Positions 1 through 6,777 of a stretch of 7,391 nt of DNA are shown here, piece after piece. The stretch lies in contig CALLZA010000621.1 in assembly GCA_937858165.1 (NCBI GenBank), positions 1 to 7,391 of the forward strand, written 5' to 3'. The notes beneath the pieces were generated by a model. That model made no database searches. It worked only from the letters and a program-made list of their open reading frames with translations, and had not been told where the DNA came from. This DNA is from an uncultured Ardenticatenia bacterium (GTDB lineage: Bacteria; Chloroflexota; Anaerolineae; Promineifilales; Promineifilaceae). The translations under genes were made by a program, and so were the position numbers. Every line of letters starts with the position of its first letter. The first letter of the stretch is position 1.

Positions 1-227
1 CCACCACCACCCCCCACACCGGCCCTTCTCCCACCAACTGTCCCCACCCTGAGACACTATATCCAAAACACCCGGGGGGTTGCACGGTGTCTGATATGGT
101 AAAAAATGAGGAAGCCGCGTGGGGGGGGATGGCACCCGGGGTTGTGGCGTGTTAAGTAGGATAATTTCCATCCCTCCAAAGAGGGGGGGGAAACACTGGG
201 CGCTTAATGTTTCAGTGATCAGAGCCG
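1..227. other. Low-complexity, probably unreliable contig end
   Basis: No gene can be supported here. The first 50 bases are almost only C and A in short CCA-type runs, and the stretch then holds a six-G run (74-79) and two eight-G runs (121-128 and 183-190). Open frames through it read as low-complexity Gly/Arg-rich peptides. The texture changes to ordinary high-GC coding sequence after about 230. Since the other end of the contig contains sequencing adapter, I infer that this end is also error-rich read-tail consensus and not a biological low-complexity element. The real promoter of the downstream lyase gene may lie in or beyond it. Confidence 0.6.
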
Positions 228-296
228 GTGTCTCGCGCCGATTGTCCCGCCCCTACATGTCATTATTTGGTGCGACGTACCGGGGATGGGACGGAT

Positions 297-1799
297 ATGA
301 TGATCAGAGAACAAATCAAACGTATCTTGCGACGCGGCGCGCCGGTGCTGGAGCGCGGGCTGCGCGCCGTGCCGACCGTCAACCGCCGCCTGGAGGCGCG
401 CTACGAGGAGATGCTCGTCCCTCTGGAAGCATCGCTCAAACCGTATCGCGGCGACTACCCGGCCTACAGCCGCCTGCCGGAGCAGGGGCGCGACCGGGCG
501 GCTATCCTGGGCGAGATCGAAGAGCTGAAGGAGCGAGAGGAGGCGCGCTGGCGCGACGGCTTCGTCTCCGGCGCGGTCTATCACGGCGACGCCGAACACA
601 TCGACTTCCTGAACCGCGTCTACGCCCTGAATTCGCAGAGCAACCCGCTGCACGCCGACGTCTGGCCCAGCGCGGCCAAGTACGAGGCCGAGATCGTCGC
701 CATGACCGCCGACATGCTGGGCGGCGGACAGGCCACGGCCGATGAACCCGTCTGCGGCACGGTCAGCAGCGGCGGCACGGAGAGCATCCTGCTGGCGATG
801 AAGACCTACCGCGATCGGGCGCGGGCCGAGAAGGGCATCACCCGACCAGAGATGGTCGTCCCGGTCAGCGCCCACGCCGCGTTCGACAAGGCGTCGCAAT
901 ACTTTGGCATCAAGATGGTGCGCGTGCCGTTGGACAGCGACTACCGCGCCGACGTGGCCGCCGCCCGCCGGGCCATCACCCGCAACACCATCGTCGTGGT
1001 CGGCTCCGCCCCCTGCTTCCCCTATGGCGTGGTCGATCCCATCGCAGAGCTGTCGGCGCTGGCGCGGGCGCGCGGCATCGGCTTCCACACCGACGCCTGC
1101 CTGGGCGGCTTCGTGTTGCCCTGGGCGGCGGAGCTGGGCTACCCCGCGCCGCCGTTTGACTTCCGGCTGCCGGGCGTCACGTCGATGTCGGCCGACACCC
1201 ACAAGTACGGCTACGCGGCCAAGGGCACGTCGGTCGTGCTCTATCGCGGCCTGGCCCTGCGCCGCTACCAGTACTTCACGGCCACCGACTGGCCGGGCGG
1301 CCTCTACTTCTCGCCCACCTTCGCCGGCAGCCGCCCCGGCGCGCTCAGCGCCGCCGGCTGGGCGGCGATGGTCTCGCTCGGCCGTGACGGCTATCGCGAG
1401 GCCACACAGAAGCTGCTGGCGACGGCGGCCGAGATGCGCCAGGGGATTGCCGCCACACCGGGGTTGCGCCTGCTCGGCCGCTCCCTCTTCGTCCACGCCT
1501 TCACGTCCGACGAAGTGAACATCTATCGGGTCATGGAAGCGATGGGCCGCCGCGGCTGGAGCCTGAACGGGCTGCACCGCCCGACGTGCGTCCACATCTG
1601 CGTCACGCTGCGCCATGCCCAGCCCGGCGTGGCCGAGCGCTTCGTCGCCGACCTGCGTGCCGCCGTGGCCGAGGTGCGCGCCCATCCTGAGGAGAAGGGG
1701 GAGATGGCCCCTGTCTACGGCCTGGCCGCCTCGCTACCCCTGCGCGGCGTCGTCGGCGACATCCTGGAGCGGTACGTGGATACGCTCTATAAGGTGTAA
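297..1799 (+). CDS. Sphingosine-1-phosphate lyase (PLP-dependent, soluble bacterial type)
   Basis: This 500-residue enzyme should use pyridoxal 5'-phosphate to split phosphorylated long-chain bases such as sphingosine 1-phosphate into a fatty aldehyde and phosphoethanolamine (EC 4.1.2.27), the exit step of sphingolipid breakdown. Family motifs appear in order: LHADVWPS (118-125), the PLP-phosphate loop SGGTES (158-163), [10 protein letters not shown] with His193 expected to stack on the cofactor ring, HTDACLGG with Asp266 expected to bind the pyridine nitrogen, and [13 protein letters not shown] with Lys303 as the Schiff-base lysine. The length matches bacterial homologues. No membrane anchor is visible, unlike eukaryotic forms, so it is probably cytoplasmic. 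An in-frame GTG at 228 would add 23 residues of poor-looking sequence, so I prefer ATG 297 (or the adjacent ATG 300), after a weak GGGA-type ribosome site. Related group II decarboxylases are the alternative, but motif agreement with the lyase is much closer. Substrate is inferred. Confidence 0.9.
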   Translation: MMIREQIKRILRRGAPVLERGLRAVPTVNRRLEARYEEMLVPLEASLKPYRGDYPAYSRLPEQGRDRAAILGEIEELKEREEARWRDGFVSGAVYHGDAEHIDFLNRVYALNSQSNPLHADVWPSAAKYEAEIVAMTADMLGGGQATADEPVCGTVSSGGTESILLAMKTYRDRARAEKGITRPEMVVPVSAHAAFDKASQYFGIKMVRVPLDSDYRADVAAARRAITRNTIVVVGSAPCFPYGVVDPIAELSALARARGIGFHTDACLGGFVLPWAAELGYPAPPFDFRLPGVTSMSADTHKYGYAAKGTSVVLYRGLALRRYQYFTATDWPGGLYFSPTFAGSRPGALSAAGWAAMVSLGRDGYREATQKLLATAAEMRQGIAATPGLRLLGRSLFVHAFTSDEVNIYRVMEAMGRRGWSLNGLHRPTCVHICVTLRHAQPGVAERFVADLRAAVAEVRAHPEEKGEMAPVYGLAASLPLRGVVGDILERYVDTLYKV

Positions 1800-1805
1800 G
1801 AAAAG

Positions 1806-1857
1806 AGCCCACAGATGACACAGATTCCATTTCTAGGATCTGTGTCATCTGTGGGCT
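1806..1857. terminator. Bidirectional hairpin between convergent genes
   Basis: A perfect 20-bp inverted repeat has arms at 1806-1825 and 1838-1857, and two more G-C pairs can form inside after a one-base bulge, leaving a loop of about seven bases. It starts seven bases after the lyase stop codon and lies just beyond the 3' end of the converging lipoprotein locus. Position and strength suggest a terminator for both strands. It has an A-rich flank on the left (serving the minus strand) but no clean T run on the right, so plus-strand termination is less certain. The arm sequence is a purine-rich CACAGATGACACAGAT type, which resembles dispersed intergenic repeats of several bacterial genomes. 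Confidence 0.7.
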
Positions 1858-1891
1858 TCTGCCGCTTTAGGATAATCCTACAGCGCCTACT

Positions 1892-1985
1892 CGGCGATGC
1901 GCACCTGCACGCCCGTGGCGTCGGTGTGGGCCACGTACTCCTGGCCGTCGGCGCTCAGGGTGACGATCCAGCCGGGGGTTATGGC
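1892..1985 (-). repeat. 94-bp direct repeat, downstream copy
   Basis: This segment aligns without gaps to 2162-2255, exactly 270 bases (90 codons) away. I count 15 mismatches, so about 84 percent identity, many at silent or conservative positions. It encodes the ITPGW...GQEY...HTDATG...RIA unit. The unbroken register suggests tandem duplication inside one coding sequence that evolved as protein before the intervening stop appeared. Confidence 0.85.
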
Positions 1986-1989
1986 CTCA

Positions 1990-2020
1990 CCCCCCCCTGC
2001 CCCCGCCCCCTCCCCCCCCC
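1990..2020. repeat. C-rich homopolymer tract
   Basis: On the plus strand this has runs of 8, 5, 5 and 9 cytosines separated by only one or two other bases; on the coding strand it is a matching series of G runs. It falls between the lipoprotein stop codon (2025-2027) and the second module copy. Runs like these slip during replication and are poorly sequenced. They could also fold as a G-quadruplex on the minus-strand transcript. Whether the base counts are right cannot be judged here. Confidence 0.7.
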
Positions 2021-2024
2021 GTCC

Positions 2025-2564
2025 TCACTCGCCGACTCCTGTCGCCCCGACCGAGCCTACGTGGATCGGGTCCGGCGCGATGCCTGGTTGGTCGGCCAGC
2101 CCAGCCGCGGCCGGTGCGGTTATGGCGTCCGCCGCGCCGGGTGAACTGCTCCCGTCCAGTCCGGCGATGCGCCCCTGGTGGCCGGTGGCGTCGGTGTGGG
2201 CTTCGTACTCCTGGCCGTTGGCGCTCAACATCACCAGCCAGCCGGGGGTGATGGCTTGCAGGCAGCTCTCGGCCGGCCCGCCCAGGCCCAGGCAACCATC
2301 GGTGAACTCCGTCTCCTCGGCCGAGAGCACAGTGACGTCGGCCTCGGCCAGGCCCAGGTCGGCGGCCAGTCGGGCCACGGCCGCGGCGGTGACGGCCTCG
2401 GAGGTGTTGCCGGCGTCCGGCGTCTCGGACATCGGCGTCTCGGCTATGGGCGTCTCAGCCGGGGCCGGCTCGGTCGTCGGCTGCGCGGCCTGCCCCGGCG
2501 CGCACGCCGCCAGCAGGGCAATCAACAGAACGAGTAGCGTCATAAAGAGCTTCTTGTCTGACAT
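2025..2564 (-). CDS. Secreted lipoprotein with a cysteine-pair module
   Basis: This 179-residue protein starts with a classic lipoprotein signal: MSDKK, a hydrophobic core to about residue 20, and a lipobox ending LLAAC with Cys21 as the lipidated residue. A low-complexity Pro/Thr/Glu linker with repeated ETP units (about 30-50) separates it from a module at about 55-135 containing DGCLGLGGPAESC (Cys91 and Cys101, possible disulphide) and then ITPGW...GQEYEAHTDATG. Similar DxCLG...C...ITPG modules occur in exported proteins of Chloroflexota and cyanobacteria, with unknown role. The last 45 residues are Ala/Pro/Gly-rich. ATG 2564 is chosen because an AAGGAG ribosome site lies eight bases upstream and the signal peptide starts there; the frame is open further upstream but not protein-like. 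A TATAGT possible -10 element is at 2630-2625, without a convincing -35. The stop precedes a second module copy in the same frame, so the protein may be truncated. Confidence 0.8.
   Translation of the reverse strand: MSDKKLFMTLLVLLIALLAACAPGQAAQPTTEPAPAETPIAETPMSETPDAGNTSEAVTAAAVARLAADLGLAEADVTVLSAEETEFTDGCLGLGGPAESCLQAITPGWLVMLSANGQEYEAHTDATGHQGRIAGLDGSSSPGAADAITAPAAAGLADQPGIAPDPIHVGSVGATGVGE
2162..2255 (-). repeat. 94-bp direct repeat, upstream copy
   Basis: This copy lies inside the translated lipoprotein and encodes residues 104-134, the AITPGWLVMLSANGQEYE part and the following AHTDATG segment. It pairs without gaps with 1892-1985. Sequence conservation stops abruptly at the 5' side of the unit: the upstream cysteine-containing half has no recognisable counterpart before the other copy. 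Confidence 0.85.
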
Positions 2565-2715
2565 GGTTACTTCTCCTTTGGTCGGTCTTCGCGTTGCGCC
2601 TCGGCTTGCGCCGGGACGCACTTCACTATAACGCTCGCGGCCGGCGAAAAGTTCCCAGTCTGTTTCGATGAAGACGGTGTGGCGATGCAACAATGGGCCG
2701 GCGCACCTGGCTTGA

Positions 2716-3117
2716 TCAGCCCAGCAAATAGCCCAACTCTTCAAGCCTGTTGCGAAATCTCTTGAGGTTAGAGGGCAGCACCAGCACCGTTGTATCGTCC
2801 AACGGTTGGCACAATTTGGCCAGGGCCGCATCCTGCGCAATCACGGTGCGAAGGCCCGGCTGCTTGAGCGGGCCAAGGCGGTTCGTCGGCAGCCAGAGAG
2901 CCAATGACTCAGCTAACAACGCCCCAGGCAGCTTAGCCGTAGGGGTTAAGTGGCGCAATGTCTGGACGTCGGTAGCACGCGGGTGGGGCTGCGCTCGCTT
3001 GCTACGACTCTGGCTTGAAGGCTGGCTGAGCGCGCCCGTTTCCGCCCAGATAAACAAACGGCCGTCCTGTTCCTGGTGAAGAACCGGGGTCAGCCAATGA
3101 AGATGCAGAAGCTGCAT
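2716..3117 (-). CDS. Short protein resembling the N-terminal stump of an SNF2-type helicase
   Basis: The product has 133 residues. Its beginning, MQLLHLHWLTPVL then DGRLFIWAET, resembles the first strands of bacterial SWI/SNF-type helicases (an LH..W start and an F.LWAE motif), and a later LALWLPTNRLGPL segment fits the same region. No Walker motifs or helicase core follow: the frame stops at 2716 after EELGYLLG, whereas full helicases of this kind are around 1,000 residues. I therefore read it as a remnant or a stand-alone N-terminal domain. ATG 3117 is preferred over an in-frame ATG at 3162, because it has a GGGAAG site just upstream, aligns with the family start, and the longer form would run into a terminator hairpin. 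The family link rests on recalled motifs, so a different small protein is possible. Confidence 0.45.
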   Translation of the reverse strand: MQLLHLHWLTPVLHQEQDGRLFIWAETGALSQPSSQSRSKRAQPHPRATDVQTLRHLTPTAKLPGALLAESLALWLPTNRLGPLKQPGLRTVIAQDAALAKLCQPLDDTTVLVLPSNLKRFRNRLEELGYLLG

Positions 3118-3139
3118 GAGACTTCCCATCAAAGGAGTA

Positions 3140-3173
3140 GAAAACGAAAAGCCCTCGAGCATGTCGGGGGCTT
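3140..3173 (-). terminator. Intrinsic terminator, minus strand
   Basis: On the minus strand the arms AAGCCCCCGA and TCGAGGGCTT pair with one mismatch around a five-base loop (CATGC), followed by TTCGTTTTC. This is a standard Rho-independent layout facing left. It would end transcripts coming from the right, where only a tRNA-like fragment is visible. The TCGAGGGCT arm is almost the same as that of the terminator behind the intact tRNA-Asp gene. Confidence 0.7.
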
Positions 3174-3203
3174 GAAGCCTGGTAGTGAATCACCATAGGC
3201 TCG

Positions 3204-3217
3204 ACGGGAGCGACGGG
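3204..3217 (-). repeat. 14-bp copy of the tRNA-Asp 3' end
   Basis: The plus-strand sequence ACGGGAGCGACGGG matches 6845-6858, which is the discriminator base, 3' acceptor strand and part of the T stem of the intact tRNA-Asp. Both copies have the same orientation, a TAGGCT a few bases to the left, and a minus-strand terminator hairpin ending exactly 31 bases to the left. The T loop and the remaining arms of a tRNA cannot be found to the right, so this is not a functional tRNA. It could be an attachment-site remnant or a decayed tRNA gene. Confidence 0.6.
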
Positions 3218-3384
3218 AGTCGTTCGCTCACGTGCATAAGATTCCAATTGGTCTTTTTGCCAAAGACTCTTACAGTTGGAAGGGTGGGCAGAAGCTTTAC
3301 GCGCATGAGGACCGCTCAAATCATGGACACCGCTTACGACCTCTGGACCACACTACCTAGCCTCGGCTGCCGCTTGGCCAGTCG
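3218..3384. other. Intergenic stretch with little recognisable content
   Basis: With the terminator and tRNA-like repeat to its left, this makes up the gene-free interval before the cyclase promoter. It is less GC-rich than the flanking genes. The only structure I see is a six-bp hairpin, GTCTTT/AAAGAC, at 3251-3267 with loop TTGCC, next to the palindrome CCAATTGG. Open frames across it are short, lack start signals and resemble nothing known to me. Confidence 0.5.
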
Positions 3385-3412
3385 TTGAATGTAGTGGCAA
3401 TGCCGGTACAAT
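3385..3412 (+). promoter_or_regulatory. Sigma-70-type promoter of the cyclase gene
   Basis: TTGAAT at 3385-3390 and TACAAT at 3407-3412 are separated by 16 bases, matching the consensus hexamers at four and five of six positions. Transcription would begin near 3419, giving a leader of about 20-25 bases before ATG 3442. No operator-like repeat overlaps it. Confidence 0.55.
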
Positions 3413-3441
3413 AAGCCCACTTTCTCAGGCGACATCAGGTC

Positions 3442-6400
3442 ATGCAGGATATTGAAGGCGAAATCGAGCGGTTGCAGGCCGCCATCATCGCACTGGAGGG
3501 CCAGCGGCAGGTGCTCGGCGACGAGATCGTTGACACCTCACTGGGTGCGCTGCGCGAGAAGCTGGGGGCGCTGGAAACGGCCGCCCGGCCTGAGCAGCGC
3601 AAACTGGCGACCATTCTCTTCGCCGACATCGTCGGCTCCACCCGCCTGAGCCAGCAGATCGGCGATCCGGAGAAAATGCTGGAAGTGATAGATGGCGCGC
3701 TGCGCCGGCTGGCGCTCCCTGTCGCCGCCGTGGGCGGTCGCGTCCTGCGTTTCATGGGTGACGGGTTTCTGGCCGCTTTCGGTCTGCCCCAGGCTCATGA
3801 AGATGACGCCGAGAGGGCAGTTCGTGCCGGTCTGGCCATTCTGCAAGCGGCTAATGAGTACGCGGCCGTCATCGCCGAAACCCACGGCGTGGCGGGCTTC
3901 GCCGTGCGCGTGGGGGTGAACACAGGCCAAATTGCCAGTGGCGGCTTCAGCGAGGCTGCCAACACCATCATGGGGCTTGACGTTAATCTGGCTGCCCGGC
4001 TGGAATCGGCTGCACCCCCTGGTGGCTTGCTTATCTCGCATTTCACCTATCGCCAGGTTCGCGGACTGTTCGACGTAACCCCGCTGGAGCCGATCGAAGT
4101 CAAAGGCTTTCCCGAACCGGTGAAGGTCTACCTGGTACGACAGATCAAACCCCACACTTTCCGCATGGCCACGCGCGGCATTGAAGGTGTGGAAACGCGC
4201 ATGATCGGTCGCGAAGCCGAGTTTGGCCGTCTGAAAGCCGCATTTACGTCGCTGATAGGTGAAGGAGCAACACAGGTTGTCACCGTCATTGGCGAGGCCG
4301 GCGTGGGCAAGTCGCGGCTGGTCTACGAGTTTGAGAACTGGGTGGAAGTGCGGCCAGAGCGGGTCTACTATTTCAAGGGTCGGGCTACAGCTAACCGCCG
4401 CACGGTGGCGCTTGGCCTCTTTCGAGATCTTTTTGCCTTTCGCTTTGGTATTCTCGAAAGCGATGCTGCGGCCGTCGCTCTGGACAAGTTTCGCGACGGG
4501 ATCATGACCGCGCGCGGACCCGATGGTGAGCGGCTGTCCGAGGCTCAAGCAGACATCATCGGCCACTGGCTTGGTTTCGACTTCTCCGACAGCCCCTCCG
4601 TCGCCAATCTGCTTGGCAGTCCCCAATTCGGCGCGACGGCGCGGGTCTATCTATTGACATACTTTCGTGCGTTGGCCCAAAGTCAGCCGACCGTCATCTT
4701 TTTGGAAGACATTCATTGGGCGGACGCCCGCTCGCTCGAACTGGTTCGCTGGTTGGCTTTGGCGCTTGAGGAGGCTACCGGAACGCGAGTTCCCCTACTG
4801 CTGGTGTGCCTGGCGCGGCCGGCTCTGTATGAAGAGGTCACGGATTGGGACGCCAACATGCCCCGTATCCAGCGTATCGATCTGACCCCACTTGACCCGG
4901 CTGACAACCGCGAACTGGTAGATGAGATTCTTCAACATGTAAAGGACGTGCCGGCGGCACTGCGGGAACTGATCGCCAACCGCGCCGAGGGTAATCCCTA
5001 CTATACGGAAGAGTTGGTGCATATGCTGGTCGATCAGCGGGTCATCCTGCCGGGCAACGGCTTGTGGCGCGTCGATCTGGAGCAGCTGAACAACGTCCGA
5101 GTGCCGGCCACACTGACCAACCTCTTGCAGGCGCGTGTCGACGGCTTGCCGCGAACCGAGCGCCAAGTATTGAAACAGGCATCTATCGTCGGCCGCATCT
5201 TCTGGGACGCGGCAGCCGCGGCTGTTGCCCAGATGGAACGCAGCGCGCTGGTCCCCTCGCTGAACAGCGTTGCCGCCCGCGAATTGATCTACCGTCGCGG
5301 TCTCTCTGTCTTTGCCGGAGCTCAGGAGTTCATCTTCAAGCACGCGCTGCTTCATGATGTGGTCTACGAGAGCGTTCTGGTGCGGCTGCGAAAGCAGTAC
5401 CACCGCCGCGCGGCCGAATGGCTGGAGGCCAACGCCGGCGAGCGAATCAGCGAGTATCTGGCGGTCATTGCCGACCACTATGAACTGGCTGGGCTGTTCG
5501 AACAGGCGGCCGGCTATCTGGAGCGTTCCGGCGACTTCGCCTCCAACACCAATGCCTATGCAACGGCGTCTGAAGCTTACGAAAGGTCGCTGAAGCTGCT
5601 CGGCGCGATTGAGGCGAATCCAGACGAGTACCGGGCGCGCCTCGGCTATAAGACCGGTATCGCTCACCTGGATCTGGGCGAGTTAGAGACCGCCAAAACG
5701 TGGCTGGCGATGGCTATCACAGCCGCGTCTGAACAAAATGATGGCCAGCTTAGTGCGCAAGCCCAGATCGGATTCGCCCGCGCGCTAGTCCTTAGCGGTG
5801 ACTATCCTCAGGCGAGGGAGCTGGCTCTACAGGCCCTGGCGATCGCCGAGCATATCGGCGGCGAGACGCTATTCCGGGGACTGATGGTGCTCCAATTGCT
5901 CGACTGGACCGAGGGCGATCTCGCCGCGGCCGAGGTCACGTTGCTGCGCATGCTGGCGCTGGCCCGCGAAATGAGCAGCGCGCGGCTTGAGATCATGGCT
6001 CTCAACCGGCTCGGCCACATCGCCTTTGACCGGCCGGACCTCGACGCGGCTCAAGACTACTATCAATCGGCTTTTCGTCTTGTCGAGCAGTATGGCAATC
6101 CCGTGGATGAACTCATCGTCAACAACTCGTTGGGGACGCTGGCGATGAAACGGGGTAATGTCTTGGGCGCGCGCGGGTATTTCTCAGCCGCGCTGGCTCT
6201 AGCCCGGCAACTTGACCGCAGGCTCAACATTGCCCTGATTCTGGGCAATCTGGCCGAGACGAGTCTCGACCTCGGCGAACTCCAGACCGCCAGACAGCAG
6301 TTGTTGGAGGCCATGATTGTAGCAACCCGGGCCGGCGGAGACTCGGTGCTGATCGCCAACCTGTTTGCCTACGCGCGGCTGCTGGCGGCCGATGGGGATG

Positions 6401-6588
6401 TCGCCGGGGCGCTGGCGCTCTTCGGACTGGTGCGGCATCATCCGGCCGGCCACCACCAGTTTGAAGGACAGATCGAGAGCGAGATAGGCCGCCTGCAATT
6501 GCCTGACGAGGAAGTGGCGCCGCTGGTGGCGTCAGGGGCAACTCTGCAACTAGCTGAGGTGGTACAAGAGATCCTGAGCGGTCGCTAG
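3442..6588 (+). CDS. Class III nucleotide cyclase / STAND ATPase / TPR signalling protein
   Basis: This 1,048-residue soluble protein begins with a predicted coiled coil (about 1-47), then a class III cyclase domain (about 52-235), a linker, an AAA/STAND ATPase (about 255-530) and an alpha-helical TPR-like region (about 650-1000). Cyclase residues seen are metal-binding Asp62 (FADIVGS) and Asp107 (FMGDG), and transition-state Asn182 and Arg186 (VNLAARLE). The ATPase has Walker A GEAGVGKS (284-291), Walker B VIFLEDIHWAD (418-428) and GNPYYTEEL (517-525). Such proteins are thought to gate cyclic-nucleotide production through ligand or partner binding at the ATPase and repeat modules, but the signal here is unknown. 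Unusually, the usual substrate-selecting Lys is Arg103, and the usual Asp of the MGD(A/T)VN motif is Leu179 (MGLDVN). Activity and nucleotide choice are thus uncertain. The gene stands alone with its own promoter. ATG 3442 is the first in-frame start after the promoter, with only a weak AGG ribosome site. Confidence 0.92.
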   Translation: MQDIEGEIERLQAAIIALEGQRQVLGDEIVDTSLGALREKLGALETAARPEQRKLATILFADIVGSTRLSQQIGDPEKMLEVIDGALRRLALPVAAVGGRVLRFMGDGFLAAFGLPQAHEDDAERAVRAGLAILQAANEYAAVIAETHGVAGFAVRVGVNTGQIASGGFSEAANTIMGLDVNLAARLESAAPPGGLLISHFTYRQVRGLFDVTPLEPIEVKGFPEPVKVYLVRQIKPHTFRMATRGIEGVETRMIGREAEFGRLKAAFTSLIGEGATQVVTVIGEAGVGKSRLVYEFENWVEVRPERVYYFKGRATANRRTVALGLFRDLFAFRFGILESDAAAVALDKFRDGIMTARGPDGERLSEAQADIIGHWLGFDFSDSPSVANLLGSPQFGATARVYLLTYFRALAQSQPTVIFLEDIHWADARSLELVRWLALALEEATGTRVPLLLVCLARPALYEEVTDWDANMPRIQRIDLTPLDPADNRELVDEILQHVKDVPAALRELIANRAEGNPYYTEELVHMLVDQRVILPGNGLWRVDLEQLNNVRVPATLTNLLQARVDGLPRTERQVLKQASIVGRIFWDAAAAAVAQMERSALVPSLNSVAARELIYRRGLSVFAGAQEFIFKHALLHDVVYESVLVRLRKQYHRRAAEWLEANAGERISEYLAVIADHYELAGLFEQAAGYLERSGDFASNTNAYATASEAYERSLKLLGAIEANPDEYRARLGYKTGIAHLDLGELETAKTWLAMAITAASEQNDGQLSAQAQIGFARALVLSGDYPQARELALQALAIAEHIGGETLFRGLMVLQLLDWTEGDLAAAEVTLLRMLALAREMSSARLEIMALNRLGHIAFDRPDLDAAQDYYQSAFRLVEQYGNPVDELIVNNSLGTLAMKRGNVLGARGYFSAALALARQLDRRLNIALILGNLAETSLDLGELQTARQQLLEAMIVATRAGGDSVLIANLFAYARLLAADGDVAGALALFGLVRHHPAGHHQFEGQIESEIGRLQLPDEEVAPLVASGATLQLAEVVQEILSGR

Positions 6589-6777
6589 CGATGGTCTGTC
6601 CTGAATTGCGTGGATATCTGGCCACATGCGGGCAGATGAAAGTGTGTATGGCAGCACTTGAGCGCTGTGGATCTACAGAGGCGGTCTCCTTAGGGAGTAG
6701 TTTTGCTATGCATGTGTGGTTCGCAAGAAGACGGCCACTCCTCGATCGCTCCCGCACTCGGCCTCGCTCGGTGGCCT
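6589..6777. other. Intergenic stretch after the cyclase gene
   Basis: This separates the cyclase stop codon from the converging tRNA-Asp terminator. I find no credible coding frame: the open ones have no ribosome site and an implausible composition. No clear plus-strand terminator with a T run is visible, so transcript ending for the cyclase is unexplained. Confidence 0.5.

Larger units (their letters stand above)
1887..2024 (-). pseudogene. Untranslated second copy of the lipoprotein C-terminal module
   Basis: Read in the same frame as the upstream lipoprotein, this stretch continues after its TGA stop through a glycine-rich run and then encodes AITPGWIVTLSADGQEYV followed by AHTDATGVQVRIAE, ending at TAG (1887-1889). 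It closely repeats residues 104-134 of the lipoprotein. No start codon or ribosome site is seen for independent expression. It is either the decayed tail of a once longer two-module lipoprotein or the tail of a real one in which the consensus around the C tract is wrong. The earlier half of the module, with its cysteine pair, is missing from this copy. Confidence 0.6.

Noticed and set aside
219..1685. A 488-codon open frame on the minus strand opposite the lyase gene
   Set aside because: It is antisense to a gene with clear family motifs, has an Arg/Ala/Gly/His-rich composition typical of GC-rich shadow frames, and has no ribosome site.
1806..1857. A CRISPR repeat or array
   Set aside because: There is only one inverted pair, no regularly spaced direct repeats, and no cas genes.
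2025..2027. TGA recoded as an amino acid in the lipoprotein
   Set aside because: No selenocysteine insertion structure is evident, the other genes do not require a variant code, and the following glycine-run sequence does not look like conserved protein.
2025..2840. A longer 271-residue form of the lipoprotein starting at 2840
   Set aside because: The extra 92 residues overlap the helicase-like gene and read as unstructured Arg/Trp-rich sequence; the signal peptide and a strong ribosome site place the start at 2564.
3204..3280. A second complete tRNA gene on the minus strand
   Set aside because: The 3' acceptor strand is present, but the T loop is wrong and no pairing 5' acceptor strand, anticodon arm or D arm can be found within tRNA length.
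3538..5667. Long minus-strand open frames (3538-4626 and 4795-5667) opposite the cyclase gene
   Set aside because: Both lie fully inside a gene with intact cyclase and ATPase motifs; their products show no domain features and there are no start signals.
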